64,000 bases of DNA from positions 496,001-560,000 of the forward strand of contig WTXI01000001.1 in the NCBI GenBank assembly GCA_022376515.1, read 5' to 3'. The stretch comes from Lactifluus volemus. Taxonomy: Eukaryota; Basidiomycota; Agaricomycetes; Russulales; Russulaceae. The notes beneath the pieces were generated by a model. It made no database searches, was not told the DNA's origin, and saw only the letters and a program-made list of their open reading frames with translations. The position numbers were made by a program, and so were the translations under genes. How positions within the stretch are numbered: position 1 is the stretch's first letter; every line of letters begins with the position of its first letter. This document shows positions 22,019-34,843 of this stretch, in pieces.

Positions 22019-22142
22019 TGACCGTGTGGGTAGGAATGGAAGGATGACCGAGGGTGGGGTGCCTTAGATGCAGAGGCGGATAATCACGTGTACTCCACAG
22101 GCAACAAGAGTCAGACATGTACAGTATCAGACGTTGTAACCC
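22019..22142. promoter_or_regulatory. short bidirectional promoter TES1 / RAD14
   Basis: Only 124 nt separate the two divergent start codons, so both promoters must lie here or overlap the 5' coding ends. It contains CACGTG (AATCACGTGTACTC context), a possible bHLH site. Inference. Confidence 0.45.
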
Positions 22143-23384
22143 ATGCCAACACCCGAGCTGTTACAGGGACCCAGCACAATTGCAAGTCCGGTCACACCAC
22201 CTCCCTCAAGTTCTCTGCGCAATGCAAACCTTGATTTGACTCCGGAACGAGTAAGACAAGTGGAGTTGAATCGCCTGAGAGGTACTGTGGTCCTAACGTA
22301 TCCTTTTTGACCGCGGACATCATCTCATTTTCTTTTTGTTCAGCCAAGGCTAGACAGCGCGAGAAGGAAGCGTCCACAATAACAACGGTCGGTTCTTCTT
22401 CGGTACGCAATGCCAACAGCAAGCGACCACTCTCCGTCGTTCCGGCCGCCTCCGGTTCGCCAACCGCACCCTCCAAGAAGGCCGGAAATGATAAGCTACA
22501 GCGAGACGCGCGACTCGGGAAATACTTTGATTACGATTTGTCAAAGATGGTCAACTCAAAGGGTGGATTCTTGGTCGAGGACGATAAGGAAGTTGACGAT
22601 GACTCAAAGACTAAAGAGAGGGAACGCGAGAGACAAAGGGCCATGGAGAATATCGACCCTCGTACGCGAATCTTTCAATGGTGACTGTCTGAATTACGGG
22701 CCCCCTAATGTAAGTCGCTTGCCATAGCTATTTATCTGGACCCGAGTCGAAACCCCAAATGTCACGAATGTGGCTCCATGGATATCGACCAAATGTATAG
22801 AAAAGTATTCCGATGTCTTGTATGCAACACGTGCAAGAACGAAAAGGTCGAGAAATACAGCCTTCTGACAAAGACAGAGTGTAAAGAGGTGAACTCGATC
22901 CACTTTTCACGCATATACTTGACTGAAAGAGTGTGTGTCGTCAGGACTACCTTTTGACTGATTGTGAGTATACTTGTTTCGGCCTTCAGACTTATATATA
23001 TATACTAAATCAATTACAGCCGAGTTGAGAGACGAGGAACTACTACCCCACATGCTGAAGGCCAATCCACACAAGTCAACGTTTGCAAATATGATGCTCT
23101 ATTGTCGATACCAAGTGGAAGAATTTGCGTGGAAAAAGTGGGGTTCGCCAGAGGCGCTCGACGCAGAATGGAAGAAACGAACGACAGAAAAGAAAAAGAA
23201 AAAGAACAAAAAGTTCGAACAGGGGCTTCAGGAGTTGCGCAAACGGACTCGAGAAGGTGTCTGGCAAAGGCGCAAGGATGCAGAGCATAAGCACGAATTT
23301 AGTGAGACTACCACAAATGAAGATGGCGTCGGTGTCCAAGTATGTCACGAATGTGGCTTCACAATCGAGGTCGAGGAGTTTTAG
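22143..23384 (+). CDS. RAD14: RAD14/XPA nucleotide-excision-repair protein
   Basis: Damage-verification and scaffold factor in nucleotide excision repair, nuclear. Starts [37 protein letters not shown] spans the first intron. The XPA zinc finger is [10 protein letters not shown]...CLVCNTC (CxxC, 17 residues, CxxC), followed by [11 protein letters not shown], then [20 protein letters not shown] across two introns, and the DNA-binding core [37 protein letters not shown] Lys-rich helix follows, and the C-terminal HKHEFSE...[13 protein letters not shown] is typical of fungal Rad14. Introns keep frame throughout, with donors such as GTACTG at about 22281 and GTACGC at about 22661. Stop TAG 23382-23384. 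No frame breaks were found. Confidence 0.95.
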
Positions 23385-23550
23385 GGGGCTTGCTGGCGTG
23401 GATTGATACAAGCAGATCTATCCTGGCGGTATTGTAATTGTCACCATTAATTTGCACACGTGAATCCGTGACTGAGGGATTTTAACCGCGAAATCCTATG
23501 GACTGAGACGGGAGGAGCCCGCACGAGCTCGTACGATATAAGAACTATGA

Positions 23551-25892
23551 CTATCGACCGTTCCTCGAGTCTGAGACGGCAGGTTCCTCTGGCTTGAGTC
23601 CATCGTAGCCAGGGGATCCTCTTCCACCGTTGCTGGCCTGCGCAAGTGCACCATTTGTCGATCCTTGATCCAGATCCATTGGGACAAGCCCTGATGGCGG
23701 AAGCATCGTATGTCCGCTGGGACCCGCGCCGTGCGTCGAAACGGCAGGTGCAGTCATAATGCCTAGGCCCATGCCGAACTTGAGGCCGCCCGAGTTACTA
23801 CCGTTGCTGCTCGGCGAGTCGCGATGAGACGCGTGGTCTCGCCGCCCTCCTTCGTCCTCGTCATCCGAATCCGAAAGCTCACCGTCCGCCTGTACTCGTC
23901 GATCAAGTAACCGCTGTGGGCGCCGATCATCCGGATCGAGCATATCTTCGTCTAGATTCATGTCATCCATCTCGGCGTCTATTGGTAACGTCGGAACATC
24001 TGCATCGTTCTATCAAAACCAGCACTCAGTCGGTCAAAAAGAGTAGGTACCTGTCATTTGGACGCTGGGAGGGCCACCAACATGCCTTAGATGGTCCATG
24101 ACAATAGTCTTGACACGTTCAAGGTAAGCTGGTGTGTTCAGGTCATCTGTGTTTGATGCCTTGACGTCCAGTTGATAATCGGGACCAAAATATTCATAAT
24201 ACTCATTGACGGGTATATCTAAGAAGAAGATCAGTTTTCTCTGCATCTTGGTCACGGGAATACACCTACCATGACCCAGCTCAACTCCAGTAGCCAACCC
24301 AGTTTCATATGCCCACGCGCGGCTCACATTTCGCATAGTGTAGCCACCACCTCCGAGCAGAAGTAGGGGTCTGTTGAAAGACTTGACGAATTTCACGCAG
24401 TTTGCATGTCCTTGAATTTACCGTCAGGTTGAATAATAAATCCATCAAAAATACAAACCTCGCATGGATAGGTTTAGACAGCCCAACTTGTCACCTGCAA
24501 GCGAGTCAGTGCCGCATTGCAGAACGACGGCTGCAGGATCGTATGATTCCATAACCTGTTGTATTACCTGCCAGAAATACCGTTGAATCGTCGAGATGTC
24601 GCAATACGCAAGAACAGAGAACTCACAGGCTCAAAGACGCTCTTGTAATTTTCGTCGGTAATTCCATCTCGAAGGGGGAAATTCAGTGAGTAATATTTCC
24701 CCTTGCCGATGCCAATGTCCTGTGGTAATCCGTGTTAGACGGTAACTCACTGACAGACCTTCTAGGCAGAACTGACTCTAAGCTCTCCAGTTCCGGGGAA
24801 ATATTCCCCGTATTTGTGAAAACTGACCGTCATCACACGGTCTGTTGTGTAAAACGCTTCTTCGACACCATCCCCGTGATGGACGTCGATGTCGATGTAC
24901 AACACTCTTGTGTGATACCTAGTTGAGGGGGGAGGGAGAAAGCATGTCAGATCAAGAATGGCAGATATGTATTGAAAAACTCACCGCAATAACTCCAGAA
25001 TACCAAGAACGATGTCTAGAAAACGAACAAGAAACAGATTAGACGTAATTAAACTACGAAATAGGATCTATTAAACCGACGTACCGTTCACATAACAGAA
25101 ACCACTAGCTTCGCTCTTCTTTGCATGATGTAGACCACCTGCCCAGTTAACAGCGATATCACATTTGTCTCTACTGAGTCTGGCAGCTCCCTCTGCGTAT
25201 GTGTAAGAGTGGGTGAGGTAAATGTGAGGACTGAAGCTAACCCATCGACCCCCCCGCAGATATGGCGCAATAGTCAAACAAGCCGTCGAACACAGGGCAA
25301 TCATCACCAACATTACCTATGCAATATCAGTCAAATTGTCAGACAGAAATGTCCGATTCAACGAAGGAAAAATGCTGACACTTGTGTTGTTCCTTGACAA
25401 AATTCCCCATGTTACTTGGCGTGATTTTGCTGAGGAATTCGATATAATCATCGGAATGAAACTGTGTCATCTCGCGTTTCGTTGCGGGCTTTGCGCGCTA
25501 CAAGTCGATATCCGTTGATCAGTAGAGAAGAGAGACGACATAGACGCAGAAAAAATGGGAGAGTTCATTATCTCGTTCACTTACAAATATCTCCATCCTC
25601 TTGTAGAGTCCATAGTTCATTACCAGAGAATGGCACATACGAATCCGCGTGGGCTTCATGCTGAACAAAAACCGAGGACTTTCTTAGAGTACTATTATAG
25701 TTATGCAGAACTGGGGCATACGGATGTCCAGGTCCATAATGAAATCCTCCGACATCAGAGTCGAAGAAATAGCACTGCACGTGTGGGGGAAGACATTATA
25801 AGAAACATTCGAGAAGGAAAGAGAAAAAAAAAGCCAAGACCGACCACGCGCTTCTTCTTCTCCCCTTCTATCTCGAACAGTTCTCCAGGCAT
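23551..25892 (-). CDS. RPD3: class I histone deacetylase, RPD3 type
   Basis: Zn-dependent lysine deacetylase of nuclear corepressor complexes. Exon 1 (25845-25892, [16 protein letters not shown]) joins across an intron with a GTGCAG acceptor to [18 protein letters not shown] and then [20 protein letters not shown]. Catalytic and conserved parts follow: [71 protein letters not shown] and [20 protein letters not shown]. The metal and charge-relay residues are therefore intact. The tail after [20 protein letters not shown] is acidic then Ser/Gly/Pro-rich ([30 protein letters not shown]), ending [11 protein letters not shown] 23551-23553. About ten short introns. No frame breaks were seen. Confidence 0.96.
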
Positions 25893-26615
25893 GATAGCAA
25901 AGGTTATGGAGGCTTGGGGAGGAGGACAGTTAGGATACAATGTGGTGCTCGGCGAGAGCCGAGATATTGTTGTCCGCGAGAGGCGAGCGGATCTTGGTCT
26001 TTTGATATCTGCCACAACTTGAGACCATCGGGGTCATTTTCACCATTTATTTTCTAACTTTCATCCCACGCAACCCATCTATGACTCGTCACCCACTAGT
26101 AGCCACCTTCTCTCCACCAAGTCGGCAGGACTCGATTCTTAGTGCACTGTTCCCCTCAGCCATGGAGGCATTCGGGGCTATCTTATTTCCAATAGCCTCA
26201 ACTTGGTTTCTGCGGAAGGCATGGTCTTTCATTTTCTAGATTTGTCCCCCATGCGCTCGTCGTCCTCTGATATGCTGGCTTACATCCCTCACATTCATCT
26301 CACGCTTTGTCAACGATCGCACCGCTATTTATCTTAACTCTGTTGCCGAAGCTCATCCCATCGCACAACAGCCCGCCAGATTGAACTACTGTGTATTAGG
26401 GGATTATTCTATGTGAATTCTTTTTCTCGAGTTATAAACTTTCCAGAGTTATAAACATTACTTCCCACCATAGAAGTGCCCCTGGTATCGCAAGGCATAG
26501 GCAAATCACAAGCGATGCAAGAAGATTCAAGCAGCCTTGAATTTTCCGGATATCAACAATGACCGCTAAACTGAAAGGGCGACATCATGAAACATGTGCA
26601 ATGGCGACACATGTA
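25893..26615. other. intergenic, pyrimidine-rich
   Basis: This 720-nt stretch upstream of RPD3 and downstream of the DinB-like gene holds the RPD3 promoter. Short frames such as one starting MTRHPLVATFSPP near 26081 lack support. No RNA gene or repeat was seen. Confidence 0.4.
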
Positions 26616-27395
26616 TCACATCTTCGCCTTTCCCAAGCTGGCTTCCGTGCCTTGGTGGACTAATGTTGACGGCGCGAACCCAAACGATCCATCAAGTTGG
26701 ATTCCCTGAAGGACATGGATGAGTGACACAGCAAAGCGACAAGTGCAGACGAACCTGTTCTCCTGCGAGTACGCGGATCTGCCGGTCGCGGAGATGTGAG
26801 AGAGATCGGAATGAGACAACGAATGTAAGGCGTTCATACCATGGACCAATGATGAACAGCATGTAAACCAGCAAACCACAGCTGGAAAGGGGAACAACGT
26901 CAGAAAATCGTTGAAGCCGAATGAATGGAGTACTACCTCGCGGCCGAAAGTGGTTTGCATGGTTTGCGGATACGGCGTGATGGCATGCAAAGTTACCGGT
27001 GCGTCGAATGGAACATCTGGCACTACCTCTTTCAACTGGGCTATCGTGCTTTCGATGGCAATTCGTGCGGCCTCACGGCTGGTCTCCATAGGGGTGTTTC
27101 TAGACCGTATGTCATAGGAGAGTGTGTATGGACGTGGTCGGGACACGCAGTCAAGTAGGAGGGAAAAGTGGTCTCGTGCATGACGGAGATGCTTGCCTGG
27201 GTGAGGGCATCATCAGCATTGACCAGGGGCAGATAGACGTGGTCGTGGTGTCGATACCGTACCAATGGTCGATCCAGGCATATATTGTGAGCGGACGGTG
27301 AGCTGCTCATCGGATATGAGGGAGTTATCCAAAAGATCGAGTGCCTGGCCAAGGATCGTGGTGCCAACGTCGAGGAACTGTTGCAGGTTCTTCAT
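26616..27395 (-). CDS. DinB-like four-helix protein, putative metalloenzyme
   Basis: Starts MKNLQQFLDVGTTILGQALD and crosses an intron to GKHLRHARDHFSLLLDC. It continues SYDIRSRNTPMETSREAAR, TIAQLKEVV, QTMQTTFGRE-LWFAGLHAVH-HWSM, a short exon IRVLAGEQ, and GIQLDGSFGFAPSTLVHQ, ending ASLGKAKM. The His residues in KHLRHARDH and LHAVHHW are placed as in the DinB/YfiT-like superfamily, where three His bind a metal. Function in fungi is unknown; bacterial relatives include thiol transferases. Introns read at about 27280-27148 and 26930-26883, with two more flanking a 24-nt exon near 26760-26783. Start 27395 was chosen because the first helix begins there; an extended upstream start cannot be excluded. 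Confidence 0.7.
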
Positions 27396-27893
27396 CTCGT
27401 CTTCCGAGGTTGGGAGCCGTTCTGCCCAGGCGGAACGGCCGGGGAGGTTCGGAGGATGAGCACTCGCTAGGGGGAGATTCCATAGCTAGGGCTTAATGGC
27501 TGTAGACTCACAATAAGATGAGGAGGAAACTTGGTTGAAATCGCTTGGAGAAAGACGCATGGAAAGAACGAGGCAAATTTCAGGCAGGAAGCCGTTGGCT
27601 CCGGATGTTTGGTTTTATTGAAAAGGATGTCTCTCTACTTAAATTATGGGCAGTCCACATAGTAAGAGGAACACCCCTACTCAAAAGCGAGAAAATGATC
27701 TCACAGAACTACCACATGGGGTTGAGAGACAGGAAAGGGTACCGGACACCGCGAACCGTCGTCGTCGTTCTGATTTGCGTTGTCTCAAGAAAACAAACAA
27801 CTCGGAATAATATGTAATCGATGACTAAGCTGCTTAACCGTTGGCCACCGTGTCCACCCGTGTCTGCTAACCTGCATCGTTCACCTCACTCTT
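27396..27893. other. divergent intergenic region
   Basis: About 500 nt between the DinB-like gene (-) and the succinyl-CoA ligase gene (+), expected to hold both promoters. Plus-strand frames here show no motif. Confidence 0.4.
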
Positions 27894-29622
27894 ATGCTCG
27901 CCTCACTCAGGAAAGCGGGTTCTTTCGCCCGAGTAAGCATTTGTTAACACAGCCCGCGCCACCTGCCAGCTCACTTTGCTCCAGGCCGTGTCTGCGGGTC
28001 AGAGGCGCTTTCTCTCTATCCACGAGTACCAGTCTGTGAACCTTCTCAACTCTGTACCGACTTTTGCCCTGCTCTAGTTGTTTCCTGTTTTAATGTTTTT
28101 TTTTTTTTCAGTATGGAGTACCAACTCCAATTAGCATCGCTGCAAAGTCACCCAAGGAGGCCGCCGAAGCGTTCAACCAGGTTTCCGGTCTGTCGGGATT
28201 TGTTTTGTGCCCACCGCGGCCTGTTTGTGTTCACTGACGTGTCCTTTTCAGGTGGTAATGGCGCTGTAATCAAGGCGCAGGTCCTCGCGGGTGGTCGCGG
28301 AAAGGGCAGATTTTCCAACGGTCTTCGAGGTGGAGTACATGTCGTCAAGACGTAGGTTCTTGGACCGATTCGTATTATTGCCGTAGTGCTTACCTTCTCA
28401 CCAGTGCAGGCGATGCGGAGAAGTTAGCCAGTCAGATGATTGGTTCTAGTCTCATCACCAAACAGACCGGTGCCGATGGTCGTATATGCAACTCGGTAAG
28501 TGCTCAGGGAATGAACCGTTTGCGGATGCATGCAACTGAGCGTGGCCGTTGCCAGGTTATGCTGGCAGAGCTCCGCAAACCCTCGCACGAGTACTACGTT
28601 GCCGTTCTCAATGACCGTACTTCAGAGGGCGTCGTCCTCGTTGCTTCGAACCAAGGTGGGATGAACATCGAAGAGGTCGCCGCGAAGGACCCAAATGCAA
28701 TCATTACCACACCCATACCGCTCGCAACCGGTCTCACAAAAGAGACCGCACTCAGCGTCGCCAAGAAACTCGGCTTTTCTTCGGAAAGAGCGACGGAGGA
28801 GGCCGCTGACATCTTTATTAATCTTTATAAGATCTTCAAGGACAAAGATGCCACGCAGATCGAGATCAACCCGCTTGCTGAGACCGTTGACGGCGCCGTT
28901 CTCTGGTCTGTACAGGAGGGGTGCTTTAACGTCACATCATGTCTGACGCACCGCTTTCATTTTTCAGTATGGACGCCAAGTTTGGCTTTGACGACAACGC
29001 CGAGTTCCGTCAGAAGGATATTTTCGACCTCCGTGACATCTCGCAGGAAGAGCCTTCCGAAGTTGAGGCGCAAAAGGCCAACCTGAACTTTATCAAACTT
29101 GACGGCAACATTGGCTGCCTTGTCAATGGTGCCGGCTTGGCCATGGCCACCATGGATGTCCTTTCGCTACACGGTGGTCAACCCGCCAATTTCTTGGACG
29201 TCGGAGGGTATGCACATTCCAAACTAGTTCATGTTTTCATGTCAGGTACAAGTTCACCTTATCACACTCCAGAGGTGCTACACCCGAGACTGTGAAGAAG
29301 GCATTCGAAATCCTTCTCGCGGATCCTAAAGTGAAGAGTATATTTATCAACATCTTTGGTGGCATTATGCGTTGCGACTACATCGCCGAAGGCGTCATCA
29401 AGGCGACGAAAGAACTCTCCTTGACGATTCCCTTGGTTGTCCGCCTCAAAGGTACCAAAGAGGCCGAAGCGAAAGAGTAACACGTTCATCGTAACTCTCA
29501 AAGGAAACCTCCCACTGACATTTTTTTTTTTTAGAATGATTCGCCAATCAGGGTTGAAAATCATTCCTTTTGACGCCTTGGACGATGCTGCAGAACGCGC
29601 CGTACAGCTCGCCTTAGATTAA
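27894..29622 (+). CDS. LSC2: succinyl-CoA ligase beta subunit, mitochondrial
   Basis: TCA-cycle enzyme subunit that couples succinyl-CoA to succinate conversion with nucleotide phosphorylation. Exon 1 [13 protein letters not shown] plus [20 protein letters not shown] gives a mitochondrial presequence and the mature start. Then [20 protein letters not shown], the ATP-grasp part [59 protein letters not shown] and [34 protein letters not shown]. The ligase part holds [36 protein letters not shown] and [20 protein letters not shown]. It ends RIRQSGLK-type [23 protein letters not shown] 29620-29622. About nine introns, all joining in frame. Complete and unbroken. Confidence 0.96.
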
Positions 29623-29857
29623 GACTTATATCTCTCTATGGCCCTGTAATCTTGTGGGATATATCTCGCAATAGAGTGTTATGTCAGCCAATGGGTGAGC
29701 AAGAAACGTGGTAAAAAGAAAAAAGAAATACGTGCACGAGAAAATGAATACAAAGCTACGAATAACCACAACAATAGAACCTCGAAAGTGACGGAACGCT
29801 GCGACACGATCCGTAGAACAATATGCATTATAACACAGAACCAGATGGAAACAATGA

Positions 29858-32800
29858 TCACCACGGTGGGCGCACATAGGGCGCATGCGATGTGGAAGTG
29901 TACCCGCCAGCATGTGGCGCCGGTGTCGGATGCGACGGTTGCATCGGTACACCGCGACCTGCAGGCCCTGCCCCAGGGTACGACGGTTGCACGTGCATGA
30001 CCTGGGGGTGCACCAGAACGGGGCTGCCCTGATGATACATGGCTACCGGCGCTGGCGCCCTCGAGTGCGACAGACTGGGACTCATTCCGGCGGGGGCGCT
30101 GGGCCGTGACCGATTTGGGCCGCCGTTCGGTGGCCCAGGTGGCCCAGGCTGCGATGCACCGTACGTGCCGGGAGAAGGGTACGGCATGTAGGACGCGTGT
30201 GCAGGGTATGGCGAGGGCAAGGGGCGCACCACTCCTCCGGGTGTTTGCCCACCGGGGGGAGCAGCCATTGGGATCCACATCGGTTGAGGGTATTGTGCCG
30301 AAGGGCCACCCATCATAGGGTTGGGCGAGATCGCGTGAGGATACATCAACGTTGGTGCTGGTGAGTGGCTTAACATCGGCGAGGTGTACGATGGATATGT
30401 TGGGCCACCAACGGCAGAATGCACCGGTTGTGTGTGGGGAGGAAAGGCCAGATGCCGCGTTGATCCCGAAGCGGTGGGCTGTACTACCGGGGATTGAGGA
30501 GACGCCTTGCGGGTAATGCCTGCAGGTGGTGGTGGAACTTGTTGGAACGCTCGTGTTACCTCGTGCAAAGACATTCGTAAAGGCATCGATACGATAGGAG
30601 GCGGTGTCACGCCGCCCTCAGACTTGACTTCTTGCAACGTGAACGGTACGGACGGCAAGTCGTCCGTGATGCCCTCAAGAGAGTTCACCCCAGGCACGTC
30701 AGCCTTTTCGGATGTCTGAGACCATAACAATTTGAGCTGTTCGGGATCTGGCTGTCGTACAGGCGATTCCTTCACGAGGCTCTTTGTCCAACCGGTCGAG
30801 TTCGGTGGGGTCAAGGGTGTATCGGACTGAAAAAACGCCCGTGTTCAGCTAAAATGCCTCGGGAAAATGTGCTCATCTTACCGAACCATCCGAGCTCTTA
30901 CTCTCCGTTTTGGCAGCGCGTTGAGGAACATCTAGGGCCTGTGATGTGGACACAGGCTCTTCCACCAGAATAGATGTTTCGGAGGCTTCGGATTGCCACA
31001 CATCCTCCAATTCGCTAGACACCGTGAAATTAACCGAAGGAGATGATTTTGATTCGCGATAGAACGCAACGCCAGCACCCGCTGGCATCTTGGGCTCCGC
31101 TCTGGATCTGATTGGCCCCTGTACTGGCAGCGTAGTCTCAGTCTCAGCTCAACGGTAGGTATGGCATCGCTGGCTTTATCTGTGTCTGGAGGTGACGACC
31201 CACTGCGAGTGACCAATTCTTCAGGGCTGGCGGTGGATTCAACTTGATCTGGGATGGAAGGCAACGTCCTCCTCCAGTTCGAGTGATCGTCCGCGACCCG
31301 GGGACGACCGAACGCCCCGGTAACGGCTGTCGTCTTATTTACAAAAGACTTTGCAGGAAGATGCACCTTGGGCGTAGCTGGTGAACTTCGCCGGACGGGA
31401 TATAACCCAGAGGTTGGTAGCTTTACGTTGAAACGAGGACGACCTTTGAACAGTTGTGGTTTGCGAAAAAGCACAGCATTGACTGAGCAGTCTCTGAGGG
31501 ACATGCCCTCGACCGGAGGATCCCAAGAAAGAACCTCCCACCGAAGTGGTGGTATTGTCCTCTTCAGATTGGCCAGCTCTCTTTTGGACAGAGGCCCAAG
31601 GGTGGGCAGACGAGAAGGAAACCGCACACGGTGCGGTTGCCCTCTTTCTTCGTCATGATCCAACTCGGTCATTGTGGTAAATGGTTCCTCGGGGTCGGGA
31701 ACTCGTGTACTAGCAGGGTGCAATTGCGGACCCGGTGGAAGCCCTCTCCCGAACCTCGGCTGCTCTGCAAAGTGTGAAGTACTACTCGCTGCAGCACGGT
31801 CTGTACGGTCTGTATGAAGTTCGGTCCCTAAAGGATTCCATTGGGGTTTTGTTTGCATCGCTCCTTTGATTCTTAACATAGCGTCATCAAATGTTGATAT
31901 CAGATCCTCCCGATAAGATGATGTTCGTGGAGATCTCTGAGAAGACAATGAGGATGGCGTTGCCAATGTCTGGCCGCCTTCAGCCAAGGGCTTGGCTGGA
32001 GAGCATAAACCTGCTGAGGCGGTCCGCACAGACGGGGATATGGGGATACTGTCCGTCCCTCTACTGGGGAGAGAATCGGCTGTAGCATCCGGCACGGCAT
32101 CCGCGGCAACAGTGGGTTGTTCCTCTACAGATGCGAGTGGTGCTTTCCGTCTCCACGATGGTTCCAGGTCACTTCTATAACGGGTAGGTGAGAGCAGGTC
32201 GTCATTCGGAGCATCGACCGGTGAATCTCCCTGAGAAGAGGGAGGGGCCACAGTATCCTCGGTTCTAGGTTCTACGCCAACGAACTTCCCGAGATCCGTA
32301 AATTCTACTTCCTCTAGACTCTCATCATTACCGGAGCTGAGTAATTGAGCATCAAGCACCTGAGATGCAGATGGAAAGGGAACATGAGGCGTGACAAACG
32401 AGTGGGTAGAACTGAGGCGCCGCGGAGAAATTGGCGGTAACGGAGCGGCGTTGCTTCTCCATGACGTCACTGAGCTGCTGATCTGGTTAGAACCTCGTTG
32501 AGATCTTGTACGAGTTATCGGCGCAGTCGATCCTTCTGAACCCCGGGGTGACGGTTTTGATGACGGTGGACGGAAGAGGGACAGTTGATCGGAAGAGGGA
32601 GAGGAAGAGGGCCCTGTGGAGGATTGCAGGGTAGCAGGCTCCTGTTGCGGTGTCTCCTACAAAGGCAATGATCAATTGTTGTTATTTCAGTCGTACACGG
32701 AGAGCCGAACCTGGGCGACAGGAGATTCCTTGGCCTGGTCTTTCTCGGAGAGCTTCATCTTCTCCTCCAACTCGGCAGCCTTCCTTCGTGCCCGCTCCCG

Positions 32801-34843
32801 TTCCTTTTCCCGCTGTTCCTCTTCTTGTTGCCGTCTGGACCTTGCACGCTCCGCTGCTGAGTGCATGGCTGCTTTTCGCACCTCCTCGATGTCGGTGGGA
32901 GCTGTGGCGAGTGCCTGAGGAGAAAGTGCGGCAACACTGGGCGTAGATGGCGACGCAACCTGAGAACTAAGGTCCGTTGAGGAAAGGGGAACCACAGGGG
33001 ACTGGTCCGGGGAGCGCCCTTGACGCCATTGCTCTCTGTTCGAACCCTGCTGACCAGAAGGCGGGTGCGCGTGCGGTAGCTGGTGAGTGTGCAGCGGTGG
33101 TAATGTTTTGGGGGTGGACGCTGGATGGTGAGGGAATTGTCGCAAGCTTTCCCGAGACGAATCCCGTCCACCGGACAGCGCCGAATGAGTGGTGGCCGCA
33201 TCCGATGCGCGCCTTCCCCGTTCCCAGCGTCGATCCTCAGTCCCTTGTGATGAGCTTGTGTCACGTCTGACCTCCCGCGAGCGGCCGAACCTTTGTTTCT
33301 GCAACAGCTGTACATTATGGTGCAACGGTACCTCTCTAGCCGATCGACCATCTAGCCTACGATGAACGGCCCTTCTCAGCTTAAAGATACTGATGACGTA
33401 CCAGGGGGGCAGCCCGATTATTGCTTGACCATGGCTCCAGTCTATTGGAACGCTCGTTGAAAAGCACGCGCGATGCTTCCTGAGGTGATAGCGACGAGTT
33501 CGAGGAAGTCGATGGGCCAGCCGGTGGGCCAGTACGTGGACGAATATTCGACGAAAGCGCGGCAGAACGCGGCCAGCTTCGATCAAAGTCATCAGAAAAT
33601 CGGTCTTCTTTATTGATTCGTGAGGCTGCTGAAGGAGATTGAGGATCGCTTGATGTTTCAGGGACAGGAGCAGGAGCAGAATCCTGCGTTGACTGGGGCA
33701 CGTCAACAGGCGGGATTTGGTACTGACGGCCATCTCCGAATTCGATGACACCACCAAGGAAGTCATCACTGTCTTCTTCCATCTGGGATACAATCAATCG
33801 GACCACATTCCAATCAAGGAGAAGCGAACGGACCTCGTCCCAATGATGAGCATTAGGGTCCAAATGGACTCCGCGAAACGTGTCGGCTTCTGTAGTGGTC
33901 GGACTCGGGGCCACAGGGACACTAATTGGCTGTCGTTTCTCTTGAATCCCGTTCAGACGACCTGCGGACGTATGAGCACAAGTGCTGCGCATGGCAACTT
34001 TCGAAGGGTATCGCACAAACGCACCGGCTTCAGCAGCTGTGGGAAACTCGCTCTGTACCCCTGATGGTGGCCCGGCAGTCCCACCTGGTTTGACATTCCT
34101 CCAGCTTGTTTACTAGAACTATTTATAGTTTCAGACTTGGACGTAGAAGGAATCTGGGTAGCGCCACGAGGTTGTGGCTGAATCACTTTTCCGGCATGGG
34201 GAAGCTGCGGTGGACCATGGGGGAGAGGCGCAGGCGCGGGAGGAGGAGCAGAAGACACGACGCCAGATACGGGTGAGGGTGCCAGTGACGGGGTTGTTGA
34301 TGATGGACGAGTCCACCCTGGGCCAGTGCCTGTAGAGGATGAGGGTAACTTTGTAAGCTTGGTGGTCACAAGACGCGAATGGGAGGTTGTTGGTGGTGGG
34401 GGTGACTTGGCTGAAGCATTCATTGGTGAGGTAGAATCGGCTGGGCACACGAATTCACGACGCACCTGTTGTGCCCACGATCTTTGAAGACGCAGATGAT
34501 GGGGGTATCTGAGTAGCCCCCGGCGTGGGGCTGATCTTTTCCATGAATCTCCTATTGATGTTGACTGGGGAGAATTTTTTGAGAGGAGCACTTGTGCCAA
34601 TGGGCAGCGTGTTCGAGACAGTAGAACCTAACGTGAGAAGAACCATAGGGAGTTGACGCACTCAACTCGAAGCGACTCACAATTGTGCTCACCATCCTTT
34701 GTCTGTTCCGCGGACTTGGAAAGATCTGGTAACGGCGCCGAAGGTAGGACCGGTGGCGGGCTGGCGGGAGGAGAAGCAGTAGTAGCTTCTGTCGTGCCAT
34801 TTGATATTACGCTATCTTGTACTTGAGGTTCGAGAGTGTCCAT
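29858..34843 (-). CDS. very large Ser/Pro-rich disordered protein, possibly PRRC2/BAT2-like
   Basis: Roughly 1,500 residues. Starts MDTLEPQVQDSVISNGTTEA at 34843. After an intron come LKKFSPVNINRRFMEK, TSHSRLVTTKLTKLP, GPGWTRPSSTTPS and LPHAGKVIQPQPRG. The order (KKxS-x-N, then a SLVT/GKV-like strand, then GxGW) recalls the BAT2/PRRC2 N-terminus; this is only a resemblance. Later parts: EEDSDDFLGGVIEFGDGRQY, a charged helix (ARSRRQQEEEQREKERERAR), VEGMSLRDCSVNAVLFRKPQ, and a Pro/Gly/Tyr-rich tail (YPSYTSPMLSHSPAPTLMYP) ending TSHAPYVRPPW, stop 29858-29860. A -1 break near 31140 and an unresolved junction near 33400, where only a 22-nt intron would fit, need transcripts to settle. It may be an RNA-granule-type protein, but no function is shown. 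Confidence 0.55.

Noticed and set aside
22975..23020. TATATATATA run as a TATA-type promoter
   Set aside because: It lies within the last intron of RAD14.
29679..30278. 199-codon minus-strand frame
   Set aside because: Overlaps the C-terminal exon of the large Ser/Pro-rich protein in another frame; Arg/Cys-rich shadow of Pro/Gly codons.
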